A stretch of DNA of 64,000 nucleotides from UMGS1766 sp963597355 (GCA_963597355.1 CAVBPR010000007.1:1-64000); one strand, 5' to 3'; positions 24,911 through 34,135 are shown, counted from the first letter of the stretch. Notes: generated by a model from the letters alone, not told the origin. Program-made: numbers and translations.

Positions 24911-24963
24911 ATCATATCCGTTTTTTGCTTGATTGTCAACTATAAAAATACAATGGTTTACAA
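24911..24963 (-). promoter_or_regulatory. bioY promoter with BirA-like operator
   Basis: On the minus strand TTGACA (24939-24934), 17 bases, TATGAT (24916-24911). Overlapping the -35 is TTGTAAAC-N15-GTTGACAA (24963-24933). This is nearly the BirA operator TTGTAAACC-N-GGTTTACAA, with one mismatch between the two arms. Repression by biotinyl-AMP-bound BirA is inferred. Confidence 0.75.
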
Positions 24964-24969
24964 TTGAGG

Positions 24970-26247
24970 CTAACCGGCCAATTCATTTGGATCGGAAACC
25001 TGTGCGTCAAATTCAAAATGGATTCCGTCGGTGGAGCGATAGCGAAGTTTGATCTGTTTTCCGTCGATAGTCAGGTCTCCGTCATCGCCTTGACCGAGAA
25101 CCATATAACAAACTCCGTCCTGCTCATACATTTCATCCAGCGTGTCAAAGGGATCCACTCCGCCGGCCTGCTCCACAAAACTCCACACAGGAGTGTACTC
25201 AATCGTCTGATAGCTTTCGCCTTGATCAAAGGTAACATAGTGAGAAATGCTTTTCTCGCCGGAAACATTTTCTACAACACCGCCGGAGTAATATCCAACA
25301 TCAGCGACAGACCAGAAGACGCAGGAAAAGTTGCGGGTGCTGGCGGACAGCGGTATGCTGCTCCAGTGGGTCAGATCGCTGGAAAAATAGGTCCCATAGT
25401 AGTCGCTTCCGGCAGCCCGATCAACGGCAAAGGTGGCATAGACTCCGGCGTCGGTGAGGGAGAGGAAGGAGTTTGCCTGGTAACCGGATCCGATTTTCTG
25501 ACGAGACCAGCTTTGCCCTTCGTCTTTACTATAATAAAGGTAGGCAAGAAATTGGTCCTCGTCAAAAATAAGAAATGCAGTCAGGTCTGAAGTGATAATG
25601 TATTGATTGCAGGTCAGCACTTCCTGATTGCCTCCGCTGGAGCGACGGCAGATCAGATCATAGCCGTCTGGAACTTCGATATAACGTTCTCCGCCATTGT
25701 AGGTGACATAGAGCGTTTCGTTTTCCACCAGGTATGGTTTTCCGTCATAGGTTTCGGAAGCATAGTGCTGTGTTTCCGGCTGTTCCCGCTCGGCCTGAAT
25801 TTCCGGAGAGTAGGCAATCTGCCAGGCGGCGGGGCGCATAACTTCCACAATTACTGCGTTTTCCCACCGGAGAACCAGACTGCCGGTGAAGCAGTGCCCA
25901 TCCTGGGTGTTGACGCATTGACCGAAGTCGTCATCAAAGCGGGCGTGGGAAATCAGAGTGGTAAAGGAAAAATCCAACTGGACGCATCCGCCACCAAGGT
26001 CTTCCGTTTGCGTGACGGTGACGTCGCGGATTCGTCGGGAAGGAGGCACGTTCCAGCCGTCCAACTGGGAGACATAGTCTGTTAACCAGTTTACAGAGCG
26101 TGACACGTCGTCTTCACCGGAGGCGGTGGAGCCCAGGATCGCAGGCGGGGAAAAGCGAAACCAGGTGATTCCGAGAAGAAACCCACCGAGGAGAAGTGCG
26201 GCAAGGAGGACGATAAACGGAATGAGAATGAAGGGCTTTTTTTTCAT
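24970..26247 (-). CDS. Membrane-anchored Asp-box (BNR) protein, function unknown
   Basis: A 425-residue protein with a single N-terminal membrane anchor (about 5-30) and an extracellular beta-rich domain. SKDEGQSW near residue 240 is a good Asp-box (S-x-D-x-G-x-x-W), followed by YFSSDLTHWSS and RSTDGIHF, which look like further degenerate blades of a sialidase-type propeller. Catalytic sialidase residues (Arg triad) are not recognisable, so enzymatic activity is not claimed. The RBS GAGGTG lies before ATG 26247. It is separated from bioY by the BirA operator and has no clear terminator. Confidence 0.8.
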   Translation of the reverse strand: MKKKPFILIPFIVLLAALLLGGFLLGITWFRFSPPAILGSTASGEDDVSRSVNWLTDYVSQLDGWNVPPSRRIRDVTVTQTEDLGGGCVQLDFSFTTLISHARFDDDFGQCVNTQDGHCFTGSLVLRWENAVIVEVMRPAAWQIAYSPEIQAEREQPETQHYASETYDGKPYLVENETLYVTYNGGERYIEVPDGYDLICRRSSGGNQEVLTCNQYIITSDLTAFLIFDEDQFLAYLYYSKDEGQSWSRQKIGSGYQANSFLSLTDAGVYATFAVDRAAGSDYYGTYFSSDLTHWSSIPLSASTRNFSCVFWSVADVGYYSGGVVENVSGEKSISHYVTFDQGESYQTIEYTPVWSFVEQAGGVDPFDTLDEMYEQDGVCYMVLGQGDDGDLTIDGKQIKLRYRSTDGIHFEFDAQVSDPNELAG

Positions 26248-26401
26248 AAAACAGGCACCTCAGGGGATGGAGTGGGCGTTTTCTCACAATGGGTGTGAAA
26301 AAATGTCTGGATTGACCGCCAAACTTGGCTTCATTATAGGAGGGAAATCTTATGAATTCAACAGAATAGGTACATTTGCCAAAGTTTTTTCCCTTTGACT
26401 C

Positions 26402-26430
26402 TTGCATAAAAGCCGCGGAGTTGGTACAAT
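26402..26430 (+). promoter_or_regulatory. Promoter of hppA
   Basis: TTGCAT (26402-26407), 17 bases, TACAAT (26425-26430). Confidence 0.65.
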
Positions 26431-26500
26431 AGCACTTGTCGAATTAGGGGAGTCGAAGAAAAGAGCGGCTCCCTGTTTTTAAGTAAGGAGATGGAATACT

Positions 26501-28627
26501 TTGCAAAACTATTTTTGGATCGGATTCCTCGGCGCTGTGATTGCAGGCATCTTTGCCATTGTTCAGGCAAAAAAGGTGCTGAGCTACTCCGAGGGTACCG
26601 AAAAGATGAAGAAGATCGCTTCTTCTATCCGTGAGGGTGCGAATGCCTACCTGAAGCATCAGTACACCACGGTTGCTAAGGTTTTTGCAGTGGTCTTTGT
26701 GATCCTGCTGATTATTGCCTTTGCTTCCAACGGCGAGATGCTGTCTAAGTTCACTCCCTTTGCTTTCGTCACCGGTGGTATCTGGTCTATGCTGGCTGGT
26801 TTCATCGGCATGAAGATCGCAACCAACGCCAATGCCCGTACTGCTCAGGCTGCTTCCGAGAGCCTGAATCGCGGTCTGCGCGTGGCATTCTCTTCCGGCT
26901 CCGTTATGGGCTTCACCGTTGTTGGCCTGGGCATGCTGGATATCTCGATCTGGTTCACCATCCTGTATTTCGGCTTCGGCATTCAGGATGCAACCTCTCT
27001 GGGCAACATCATGGTTATGAACGGCATGGGCGCTTCCTTCATGGCTCTGTTTGCTCGCGTGGGCGGCGGTATCTATACCAAGGCTGCCGACGTTGGCGCT
27101 GACCTGGTTGGTAAGGTTGAGGCCGGCATCCCTGAGGATGACCCCCGTAACCCCGCAACCATCGCCGACAACGTGGGCGATAACGTGGGCGACGTTGCCG
27201 GCATGGGCGCTGACCTGTATGAGTCCTATGTTGGCTCCATCCTGGCTACCTTTGCTCTGGGTGCTACCGCTGGCTATGGCTTTAACGGCATGATTCTGCC
27301 TCTGGCAATCGCTGTTGTTGGTATCATCTGCTCCATCATCGGTTCCTTCCTGGTTCGCACCAAGGAGAATGCCACTCAGGCCTCCCTGCTGACCAGCCTG
27401 CGTACCGGCACCTATACGGCTGCTGTGCTGAGCGCAATTGCTGCTGCTGTTTTGTGCAACGTCATTCTGACTGAGAATCAGTGGGGCGTGTTCATCGCTA
27501 TCCTCTGCGGTCTGGTTGGCGGCTGCGCCATCGGTTATTTCACCGAGTACTACACCTCTGACAACTATAAGCCCACCCAGAAGCTGGCTGCCTCTTCCGA
27601 GACCGGCTCTGCTACCGTTATCATCGGCGGTATCTCTCTGGGCCTGAAGTCCACCATGGCTTCCATTCTGATTGTTGCTGTGGCTGTTCTGGTCAGCTAT
27701 TTCGCTGCCGGCGGCACGGTGAACATTGTGGATGCTGACGGTCTGTTCACCGAGGCATTCAACAAGGGCCTGTACGGCATCGGCATTGCCGGTGTTGGCA
27801 TGCTGTCCACCCTGGGCATCACTCTGGCAACCGACGCTTACGGTCCTGTGGCCGATAACGCCGGCGGCATCGCTGAGATGGCTGGCCTGCCGGAGGAAGT
27901 CCGTAACCGTACCGACGCACTGGACTCCCTGGGCAACACCACTGCAGCTACCGGCAAGGGCTTTGCTATCGGCTCTGCTTCTCTGACCGCTCTGGCTCTG
28001 CTGGTTTCCTATGTTAACATTGTTCAGACCAAGACCACTGAGGTCCTGAACTTCACCCTGACCAGCCCCACGGTTCTGGTTGGTATGTTCATCGGCGCTA
28101 TGCTGACCTTCGTGTTCTCCGCATTCACCATGAGCGCCGTGCAGACGGCTGCTCAGTCCATCGTGCTGGAAGTTCGCCGTCAGTTCAAGGAGATTGCCGG
28201 TATCATGGAGTACAAGGCAGATCCTGACTATGGCCGTTGCGTAACTCTGTGCACCAAGGGTGCTCTGCACGAGATGGTCGTGCCTGCTCTGCTGGCAATC
28301 ATTGTTCCGATTATCACCGGCCTGGTGCTGGGTCCTGTAGGCGTTGTTGGCCTGCTGGGCGGCGTGTCCGTGACCGGCTTTGCTATGGCAGTGTTCATGT
28401 CCAACGCCGGCGGCGCTTGGGACAACGCAAAGAAGTACATCGAGTCCGGCCATCACGGCGGAAAGGGCTCCGACTGCCACAAGGCTGCCGTTGTTGGCGA
28501 TACTGTGGGCGACCCCTTCAAGGATACTTCCGGCCCGTCTCTGAACATCCTGATCAAGCTGTGCTCCACGGTTTCCATCGTGTTCTCCGGCCTGATTGTT
28601 GCCTTCAACCTGATTGGTCTGCTGTAA
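26501..28627 (+). CDS. hppA: Membrane-bound pyrophosphatase, K+-dependent (probably Na+-pumping)
   Basis: A 708-residue integral membrane protein with about 16 helices. The pyrophosphate site motifs are present: DVGADLVGKVEAGIPEDDPRN, DNVGDNVGD and the C-terminal DTVGDPFKDTSGPSLNI. In GNTTAATGKG (478-487) the position that is Lys in K+-independent enzymes is Ala (residue 482) and the later one is Gly, which marks the K+-dependent class. Most characterised members of that class in anaerobes pump Na+, some Na+ and H+. The start is TTG 26501 with AAGGAG. Codon use is strongly biased, suggesting high expression. Confidence 0.94.
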   Translation: MQNYFWIGFLGAVIAGIFAIVQAKKVLSYSEGTEKMKKIASSIREGANAYLKHQYTTVAKVFAVVFVILLIIAFASNGEMLSKFTPFAFVTGGIWSMLAGFIGMKIATNANARTAQAASESLNRGLRVAFSSGSVMGFTVVGLGMLDISIWFTILYFGFGIQDATSLGNIMVMNGMGASFMALFARVGGGIYTKAADVGADLVGKVEAGIPEDDPRNPATIADNVGDNVGDVAGMGADLYESYVGSILATFALGATAGYGFNGMILPLAIAVVGIICSIIGSFLVRTKENATQASLLTSLRTGTYTAAVLSAIAAAVLCNVILTENQWGVFIAILCGLVGGCAIGYFTEYYTSDNYKPTQKLAASSETGSATVIIGGISLGLKSTMASILIVAVAVLVSYFAAGGTVNIVDADGLFTEAFNKGLYGIGIAGVGMLSTLGITLATDAYGPVADNAGGIAEMAGLPEEVRNRTDALDSLGNTTAATGKGFAIGSASLTALALLVSYVNIVQTKTTEVLNFTLTSPTVLVGMFIGAMLTFVFSAFTMSAVQTAAQSIVLEVRRQFKEIAGIMEYKADPDYGRCVTLCTKGALHEMVVPALLAIIVPIITGLVLGPVGVVGLLGGVSVTGFAMAVFMSNAGGAWDNAKKYIESGHHGGKGSDCHKAAVVGDTVGDPFKDTSGPSLNILIKLCSTVSIVFSGLIVAFNLIGLL

Positions 28628-28650
28628 TTCGATAAGAATACAATCAAACG

Positions 28651-28687
28651 AGGACTCCTGTCATTGCAAAATGACAGGAGTCCTTTT
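28651..28687 (+). terminator. Terminator of hppA
   Basis: A 15-bp perfect stem AGGACTCCTGTCATT with its inverse and loop GCAA, then TTTT. Confidence 0.85.
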
Positions 28688-28725
28688 TGCGGTTGCATGA
28701 GATACAATTCTGCTCCGCTTTGCCC

Positions 28726-28754
28726 TTGTAAAGCACAAAAAAACATGATATGAT
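28726..28754 (+). promoter_or_regulatory. Promoter of the aconitase-like gene
   Basis: TTGTAA (28726-28731), 17 bases, TATGAT (28749-28754). Confidence 0.6.
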
Positions 28755-28809
28755 ACAGATAATCGTTACAATTTGCCTATTTTGCATTCTGAAAAAAGAA
28801 GGTGCCTTA

Positions 28810-31041
28810 ATGATTACTGTTTCCAATCATAGTGTCGTCTATGAAAAGGGCGGCTTCCGTCCGGCAACCGAGGCGGATCAGCTCACCGGCAAGACAAAGA
28901 CCATGGCCTATGGTATTTTGTCCAGCCACAATGTATCTGGCAACACAGATGCGCTCCAGCTTAAGGTCGATGCCATGGCAAGCCATGACATTACTTATGT
29001 TGGCATTATTCAAACCGCAAGAGCTTCTGGATTGAAGGAATTTCCCCTGCCCTATGTGCTGACCAACTGTCATAACTCCCTGTGCGCTGTCGGCGGCACG
29101 ATCAATGAGGATGACCATGTGTTTGGCCTGTCTGCAGCAAAAAAATATGGCGGCGAATTTGTTCCGGCGCATCAGGCTGTCATTCATTCCTATATGCGGG
29201 AGCGTTATGCCGGCTGCGGAAAGATGATCCTTGGCAGCGACTCTCACACCCGCTACGGTGCCTTTGGCACAATTGCCTTTGGCGAAGGTGGACCGGAACT
29301 GGTGAAGCAGTTGCTGAACCGGACTTACGATATCGCTTATCCCAAGGTGATCGCAATCTATCTGACGGGTAAGCCCCAGCCCGGCGTTGGCCCTCAGGAT
29401 GTGGCGCTGGATTTGATTCGCACGGTGTTTCAGCCCGGCACGGTAAAAAATGCGGTGCTGGAGTTCTTTGGCCCGGGTGTAAAAAATCTGGCGATGGATT
29501 ACCGCTGCGGTATTGATGTTATGACCACGGAAACCGCCTGCCTCAGCTCTGTCTGGTGCACAGATGAGACAACCAAGCACTGTCTTGATGTGCTGGGTCG
29601 CGGTGAAGCGTATCAGGAGATGAACCCTGCAGAGGGAGCCTGGTATGATAATCTGATCGAGATACCCCTGGATCAGGTGGAGCCAATGATTGCGTTGCCC
29701 TTCCATCCCTCTAATGCCTATACCATTCGCGAGTTCAAGGCCAATGCTGCAGAACTGCTGGCTCAGGTGGATGCGGCAACGATGCAGCAGTTTGAGCTGA
29801 AGAATCCGCCTGCTCCGCTGACAGAGAAGCTGAAAAACGGCGAGTTTTATGTTGATCAGGCAGTGATTGCCGGCTGTTCCGGCGGCACATGGCAAAACCT
29901 GATGCGTACAGCCGAAATTTTGAAGGGCGAAAGCATCGGCGGCATGGCCTTTGGCCTGTCGGTATATCCGGCCAGCCAGCCGACCTTCCTGGATTTGGCG
30001 CGGCATGGTCAGTTGGCAGACCTGACCGAGGCGGGCGCGACCATTCGCAGCTGCTTCTGCGGACCCTGCTTTGGCGCAGGGGATGTGCCATCCAACGGCG
30101 GTTTCTCCATTCGCCATTCCACCCGTAACTTCCCCAACCGCGAGGGAAGCAAACCCGGCAACGGACAGATTGCTTACGTTGCACTGATGGATGCCCGGTC
30201 AATTGCGGCAACGGCAAAGAATCAGGGACGGTTGACGGCGGCAACCGAGCTGGACTTTATTCCGGAGGATAAGCCGGATGAGCTGTACGCTTTCGATGAC
30301 GGTGCATATCGCAGCCGTATTTATCGCGGCGTCGGCCATGCACAGCCAGAGACCGAATTGGTGTTTGGCCCCAATATTGCCGACTGGCCGGAGCAGATTG
30401 CCCTGCCGGAAAACCTGGTGCTGACGGTTTGCTCTGCAATTTATGATGCAGTTACCACTACGGACGAATTGATTCCCTCCGGTGAGACATCTTCCTATCG
30501 TTCCAACCCCTTGGGCCTGGCAGAATTTACCCTCAGCCGCAAGGACCCTGCCTATGTTGGCCGGGCAAAGGAAGTGAAGGCGCTGGAGTTGAAGCGCCGC
30601 GCCGGTGAGATCGATGCCACTGTGACCGAGGCACTTCGCGGATTCGATCCGGCAAATACCGGACTGGGCAGCCTTGTTATGGCACTGCGTCCGGGAGACG
30701 GTTCTGCCCGGGAGCAGGCGGCTTCCTGCCAGCGAGTGCTGGGGGGCGTGGCGAACATTGCGTTGGAGTATGCCACAAAGCGTTATCGCTCCAATGTGGT
30801 CAACTGGGGCATGCTTCCCTTTATTGCCGCTGATTTGGAGCAGTTGGGAATTGCCCCCGGGGATCAGGTCGTATTGAAGGAAATCCGCACTGCAGTTGCT
30901 TCCGGCAAGGAAGAAGTTGAGGCAACGCTGGTTCAAAACGGTGCAGAAAAGTCCATCACCCTGCGTCTGCCGAATATGACAGAGGAGGAGCGGGACATTG
31001 TCCTGTCCGGTTGCCTGATCAACTACTACGCGCAGGAGTAA
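28810..31041 (+). CDS. Aconitase-superfamily hydratase
   Basis: A 743-residue protein with the aconitase domain (about 1-480) and the swivel domain (about 560-743). The [4Fe-4S] ligands appear as Cys356 (AGCSGG) and Cys417/Cys420 (CFCGPCFGAG), with the later STRNFPNREGS segment. The first motif is CSGG instead of the usual CTNS. It resembles the YbhJ-type hydratase group more than citrate-cycle AcnA, so it is called a hydratase; citrate/isocitrate isomerisation is possible but unproven. ATG 28810 is used; the in-frame ATG at 28750 lies inside the -10 box. No other TCA genes are adjacent. Confidence 0.87.
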   Translation: MITVSNHSVVYEKGGFRPATEADQLTGKTKTMAYGILSSHNVSGNTDALQLKVDAMASHDITYVGIIQTARASGLKEFPLPYVLTNCHNSLCAVGGTINEDDHVFGLSAAKKYGGEFVPAHQAVIHSYMRERYAGCGKMILGSDSHTRYGAFGTIAFGEGGPELVKQLLNRTYDIAYPKVIAIYLTGKPQPGVGPQDVALDLIRTVFQPGTVKNAVLEFFGPGVKNLAMDYRCGIDVMTTETACLSSVWCTDETTKHCLDVLGRGEAYQEMNPAEGAWYDNLIEIPLDQVEPMIALPFHPSNAYTIREFKANAAELLAQVDAATMQQFELKNPPAPLTEKLKNGEFYVDQAVIAGCSGGTWQNLMRTAEILKGESIGGMAFGLSVYPASQPTFLDLARHGQLADLTEAGATIRSCFCGPCFGAGDVPSNGGFSIRHSTRNFPNREGSKPGNGQIAYVALMDARSIAATAKNQGRLTAATELDFIPEDKPDELYAFDDGAYRSRIYRGVGHAQPETELVFGPNIADWPEQIALPENLVLTVCSAIYDAVTTTDELIPSGETSSYRSNPLGLAEFTLSRKDPAYVGRAKEVKALELKRRAGEIDATVTEALRGFDPANTGLGSLVMALRPGDGSAREQAASCQRVLGGVANIALEYATKRYRSNVVNWGMLPFIAADLEQLGIAPGDQVVLKEIRTAVASGKEEVEATLVQNGAEKSITLRLPNMTEEERDIVLSGCLINYYAQE

Positions 31042-31126
31042 TCTCAGCAGAAGAATCGGTATTTCGATCCTTCTTTGGGTGAGATTGGAATAAACTATCC
31101 TGCAATTTTATAGCGTCATTTTGGAA

Positions 31127-31160
31127 AAGGCTTTGATTGGAACCGATCAAAGCCTTTTTC
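31127..31160 (+). terminator. Terminator after the aconitase-like gene
   Basis: AAGGCTTTGATTGG/CCGATCAAAGCCTT hairpin followed by TTTCC. Confidence 0.75.
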
Positions 31161-31198
31161 CGTCGCTGAAATTTATGCGGAGAAAGGACGGCAAAGCC

Positions 31199-31732
31199 AT
31201 GGTGTATACCGATCAATATCATTCACCCCTCGGTTTGATCACGCTGGTCTGCGACGAGGAGGCGGTGACAGGAGTGTGGTTTGCGGAACAGAGTCATTTC
31301 GAAAACGCACTTCCGAAGGATGCACAAGAGAAAATGCATCCTTTGCTGGAGGAAACAAAACGGTGGCTGGACATCTATTTTGCCGGACAAGAGCCGGACT
31401 TCTGCCCAGCCTTGCGGTATGATTCCACTCCATTTCGCAAGATGGTCTGTAATATCATGCGCACCATTCCGTACGGTAAAACCATAACCTATGGAGAGAT
31501 TGCAGCAGCAATGGCCGATAAAACAGGGATTAAAAAGATGTCTGCCCAGGCGGTTGGCGGGGCAGTGGGACATAATCCGATTTCCATTCTGATTCCATGT
31601 CATCGGGTGATTGGGGCAAATGGAAACCTTACAGGATATGGCGGCGGAATTTCCCGCAAGGTGCAATTGCTTCGGTTGGAGCAGGTTGATATGACACATT
31701 TTTTCATTCCGAAGAAGGGCACTGCGTTATAA
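31199..31732 (+). CDS. ogt: Methylated-DNA--protein-cysteine methyltransferase (Ogt)
   Basis: A 177-residue DNA repair protein. The suicide cysteine is in ILIPCHRVIGANGNLTGYGGG, preceded by the helix-turn-helix region IPYGKTITYGEIAAAM. It transfers the alkyl group of O6-methylguanine to itself. ATG 31199 is chosen because the frame upstream runs back into the preceding terminator; GTG 31202 is an alternative. It is monocistronic with a hairpin after it. Confidence 0.94.
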   Translation: MVYTDQYHSPLGLITLVCDEEAVTGVWFAEQSHFENALPKDAQEKMHPLLEETKRWLDIYFAGQEPDFCPALRYDSTPFRKMVCNIMRTIPYGKTITYGEIAAAMADKTGIKKMSAQAVGGAVGHNPISILIPCHRVIGANGNLTGYGGGISRKVQLLRLEQVDMTHFFIPKKGTAL

Positions 31733-31766
31733 AGCCAGCGAGGAAGGGAACGGTTAAACGACCGGA

Positions 31767-31791
31767 AACAACTTTTGAAAAGTTGTTTTAT
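31767..31791 (+). terminator. Terminator of ogt
   Basis: AAACAACTT/AAGTTGTTT hairpin with tight loop, followed by TTTTATC. Confidence 0.6.
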
Positions 31792-31858
31792 CAGAACTTT
31801 TGGAAAACTATTTTCATAAAAAATCGAAAAAATACTGTAAATTCTGTCTTTTTTTCGA

Positions 31859-31887
31859 TTGCAATATTTCGCAATTTCAGTTATACT
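31859..31887 (+). promoter_or_regulatory. Promoter of the sodium-pump decarboxylase genes
   Basis: TTGCAA (31859-31864), 17 bases, TATACT (31882-31887), about 100 bases upstream of the first gene. Confidence 0.65.
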
Positions 31888-31989
31888 TGCCATTGGAGTG
31901 ATACGGATTCATTCTGTTAATGTTATAAGTGTTGTCTGTTCGGCGAAGTTTTTTCTGGCAGACAATAAAAGAGAAGGAGGAAGTAGCAC

Positions 31990-32283
31990 ATGAATTACAG
32001 CATTCCCTTCGTCTGTGCGTTTGGTATCATCACAGTTTTTTTGAGTTTGATTGTGATCGTTGTGCTGTCCAGTGTAATGAGCGCTGTTGTGCGCAAGCTG
32101 GATAAGCCAGCCCCTGCCGCAAAGACACCTGCTGCTGCACCTGTATCTGCAGCTAAGCCTACGGCAGTTACGGCAGCACCGACACAGGATCCTCAGTTGA
32201 TGGCGGCCATTACGGCGGCAATTGCCGAGGATATGGGGGTTAACTTCAGCAACATTCATATTACCGCAATCAAAAAGGTCTAA
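31990..32283 (+). CDS. OadG-like gamma subunit of sodium-pumping decarboxylase
   Basis: A 97-residue protein with one N-terminal membrane helix (about 6-30), an Ala/Pro-rich linker and a short C-terminal domain (DPQLMAAITAAIAEDMG). OadG/MmdD-type subunits hold the carboxyltransferase-biotin part onto the membrane beta subunit. Sequence conservation in this family is low; the call rests on topology and on being first in a gamma-biotin carrier-beta operon. The RBS GGAGGAAG precedes ATG 31990. Confidence 0.82.
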   Translation: MNYSIPFVCAFGIITVFLSLIVIVVLSSVMSAVVRKLDKPAPAAKTPAAAPVSAAKPTAVTAAPTQDPQLMAAITAAIAEDMGVNFSNIHITAIKKV

Positions 32284-32304
32284 TAGAGATGGGAGAGAAT
32301 TGAT

Positions 32305-32679
32305 ATGACGAAGCATTATAAAGTTACGGTTAACGGAAGCGTTTACGATGTAACGCTGGAGACGGATGTAGCAGGCGCACCTGCAGCAGCACCTGTAGCT
32401 GCTGCCGCACCGGCACCAGCTCCCGCACCTGCCCCGGCACCTGCCGCACCGGCTGTATCTGCCGACGCTACCCAGATTACTTCCCCTCTGCCCGGCACTG
32501 TATTGAGCGTAAATGTTTCAGACGGTCAGGCAGTCAAGAGCGGCGATGTGCTGTTCGTTCTGGAAGCAATGAAGATGGAAAACGAAATCATGGCTCCCTG
32601 CGACGGCACAGTTGCTTCGATCAGCGTTGCAAAGGGCGGAACCGTCGATCCCGGCACGCTGCTGTGTGTGATCCAGTAA
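32305..32679 (+). CDS. Biotin carrier protein (biotinyl domain) of decarboxylase
   Basis: A 124-residue protein: N-terminal beta segment (KHYKVTVNGSVYDVTLE), a Pro-Ala hinge at about 26-52, and a biotinyl domain with the attachment lysine in EAMKMENEI. It carries CO2 from the carboxyltransferase (4636) to the membrane pump. A stand-alone carrier is typical where the alpha subunit lacks this domain, as here. It is 21 bases after the gamma gene and 22 before the beta gene. Confidence 0.94.
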   Translation: MTKHYKVTVNGSVYDVTLETDVAGAPAAAPVAAAAPAPAPAPAPAPAAPAVSADATQITSPLPGTVLSVNVSDGQAVKSGDVLFVLEAMKMENEIMAPCDGTVASISVAKGGTVDPGTLLCVIQ

Positions 32680-32701
32680 TCGTCTGGAGGCGAGCTGAAT
32701 T

Positions 32702-33964
32702 ATGACTGCAATTGTTAATTTCCTTCAGCAGACGGGATTTTCTCTGTTTACGGTGGATGGAAACTGGAAGTGTCTTATTATGATCGGCATTTCCTTCCTG
32801 CTGATGTATCTTGCCATTGTAAAAAAGTTTGAGCCCCTGTTGCTGCTGCCCATTGCGTTTGGTATGCTGATGACAAATCTGCCGGGGGCAGAGATGTTCC
32901 ATGAGATTCTTTTTGCCGGCGGCCATGTCCACTGGGATCTTTTTGGCGGAGCTCCGGTCACTGCTGATTTTGTAAATGCTCTGGAGGGAATTTCTCCGGA
33001 GCTGCAGCAAAGCTTCCAGAGTATGATCGGATCCAGCATTACCCCCGGTCTGGTGGATTACCTTTACCTCGGCGTGAAGCTGGGTATCTATCCCTGCCTT
33101 ATCTTCCTCGGCGTTGGCTGTATGACGGATTTTGGCCCGCTGATTGCCAATCCGAAGAGCCTCCTGCTGGGTGCAGCGGCGCAGCTGGGCATTTTTATGA
33201 CCTTTGCCGGCTGCCGTCTGTCCGGCCTGTTTACCGCGGCACAGGCCGCGTCCATCGGCATCATTGGCGGTGCTGATGGCCCGACCGCTATTTTCGTCAC
33301 AACCCGTCTGGCACCGGAACTGCTTGGCCCTATTGCTGTGGCAGCATATTCTTATATGGCGCTGGTTCCGGTGATTCAGCCCCCGATTATGCGCTTGCTG
33401 ACCACAAAGAAAGAGCGGCAGATCGTTATGAAGCCGCTGCGCGCTGTCAGCCGCAAGGAGAAGATTGCATTCCCCATTGTGATTACGGTGTTTGTGTCTC
33501 TGCTGGTGCCTTCTGCAGCCCCGCTGGTGGCCTGCCTGATGCTGGGCGTGCTGTTCCGTGAAACGGGCGTAGTTGACCGGTTGAGCAAGACCGCACAGAA
33601 CGAGCTGATGAATATTGTCACCATCTTCCTGGGCATCTCTGTTGGCTGTACCGCCACGGCAAAGACCTTCCTCAGCCTTCAGACGATTGCAATCATGATC
33701 ATGGGCGTAATTGCTTTCGGCTTTGGTACTGCTGGCGGCGTGTTGCTGGCAAAGCTGATGAACCTGTTCCTGAAGGAGAAGATCAACCCGCTGATCGGTT
33801 CGGCCGGTGTTTCTGCCGTTCCTATGGCCGCACGCGTGTCTCAGGTCGAAGGTCAGAAGGAGAACCCCGGAAACTTCCTGCTGATGCATGCCATGGGTCC
33901 CAACGTGGCTGGTGTTATCGGCTCTGCAATTGCCGCCGGTGTGTTGATGGCACTGTTTGGCTGA
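32702..33964 (+). CDS. oadB: Sodium ion-translocating decarboxylase beta subunit (OadB family)
   Basis: A 420-residue integral membrane protein with about 10 helices. The conserved GGADGPTAIF holds the key Asp192, and SAGVSAVPMAARVSQ matches the second functional region of OadB/GcdB/MmdB. It decarboxylates carboxybiotin and uses the energy to export Na+. The substrate depends on the partner alpha subunit; the only one in the window is oadA at 4636, which suggests oxaloacetate. A strong terminator closes the operon. Confidence 0.93.
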   Translation: MTAIVNFLQQTGFSLFTVDGNWKCLIMIGISFLLMYLAIVKKFEPLLLLPIAFGMLMTNLPGAEMFHEILFAGGHVHWDLFGGAPVTADFVNALEGISPELQQSFQSMIGSSITPGLVDYLYLGVKLGIYPCLIFLGVGCMTDFGPLIANPKSLLLGAAAQLGIFMTFAGCRLSGLFTAAQAASIGIIGGADGPTAIFVTTRLAPELLGPIAVAAYSYMALVPVIQPPIMRLLTTKKERQIVMKPLRAVSRKEKIAFPIVITVFVSLLVPSAAPLVACLMLGVLFRETGVVDRLSKTAQNELMNIVTIFLGISVGCTATAKTFLSLQTIAIMIMGVIAFGFGTAGGVLLAKLMNLFLKEKINPLIGSAGVSAVPMAARVSQVEGQKENPGNFLLMHAMGPNVAGVIGSAIAAGVLMALFG

Positions 33965-34001
33965 TTGCAAGGACGATGGAATAAAATCCTCGAAACAAAT
34001 C

Positions 34002-34048
34002 AATCCCGTCTGATTTCTCAAAGGAAATCAGACGGGATTTTCATTTTG
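34002..34048 (+). terminator. Terminator of decarboxylase operon
   Basis: A 16-bp perfect stem from AATCCCGTCTGATTTC, followed by TTTTCATTTT. The remainder of 33965-34213 holds only this and the next hairpin. Confidence 0.8.
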
Positions 34049-34135
34049 TAGGGCGATAAATATGCCGGGAATGACGGATCTCCTGGGATGAAAAAGGTTG
34101 TTTGAAAGCTACAAATGAACCATATGAAATAAACG

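Noticed and set aside
26444..28480. A 678-codon open frame on the minus strand opposite hppA
   Set aside because: It mirrors the biased codon use of hppA, has no ribosome site or family signature, and is rich in His, Gln, Asn and Gly as antisense shadows are.
31043..31084. Imperfect hairpin after the aconitase-like gene
   Set aside because: It has several mismatches and no T-run; the better terminator is at 31127-31160.
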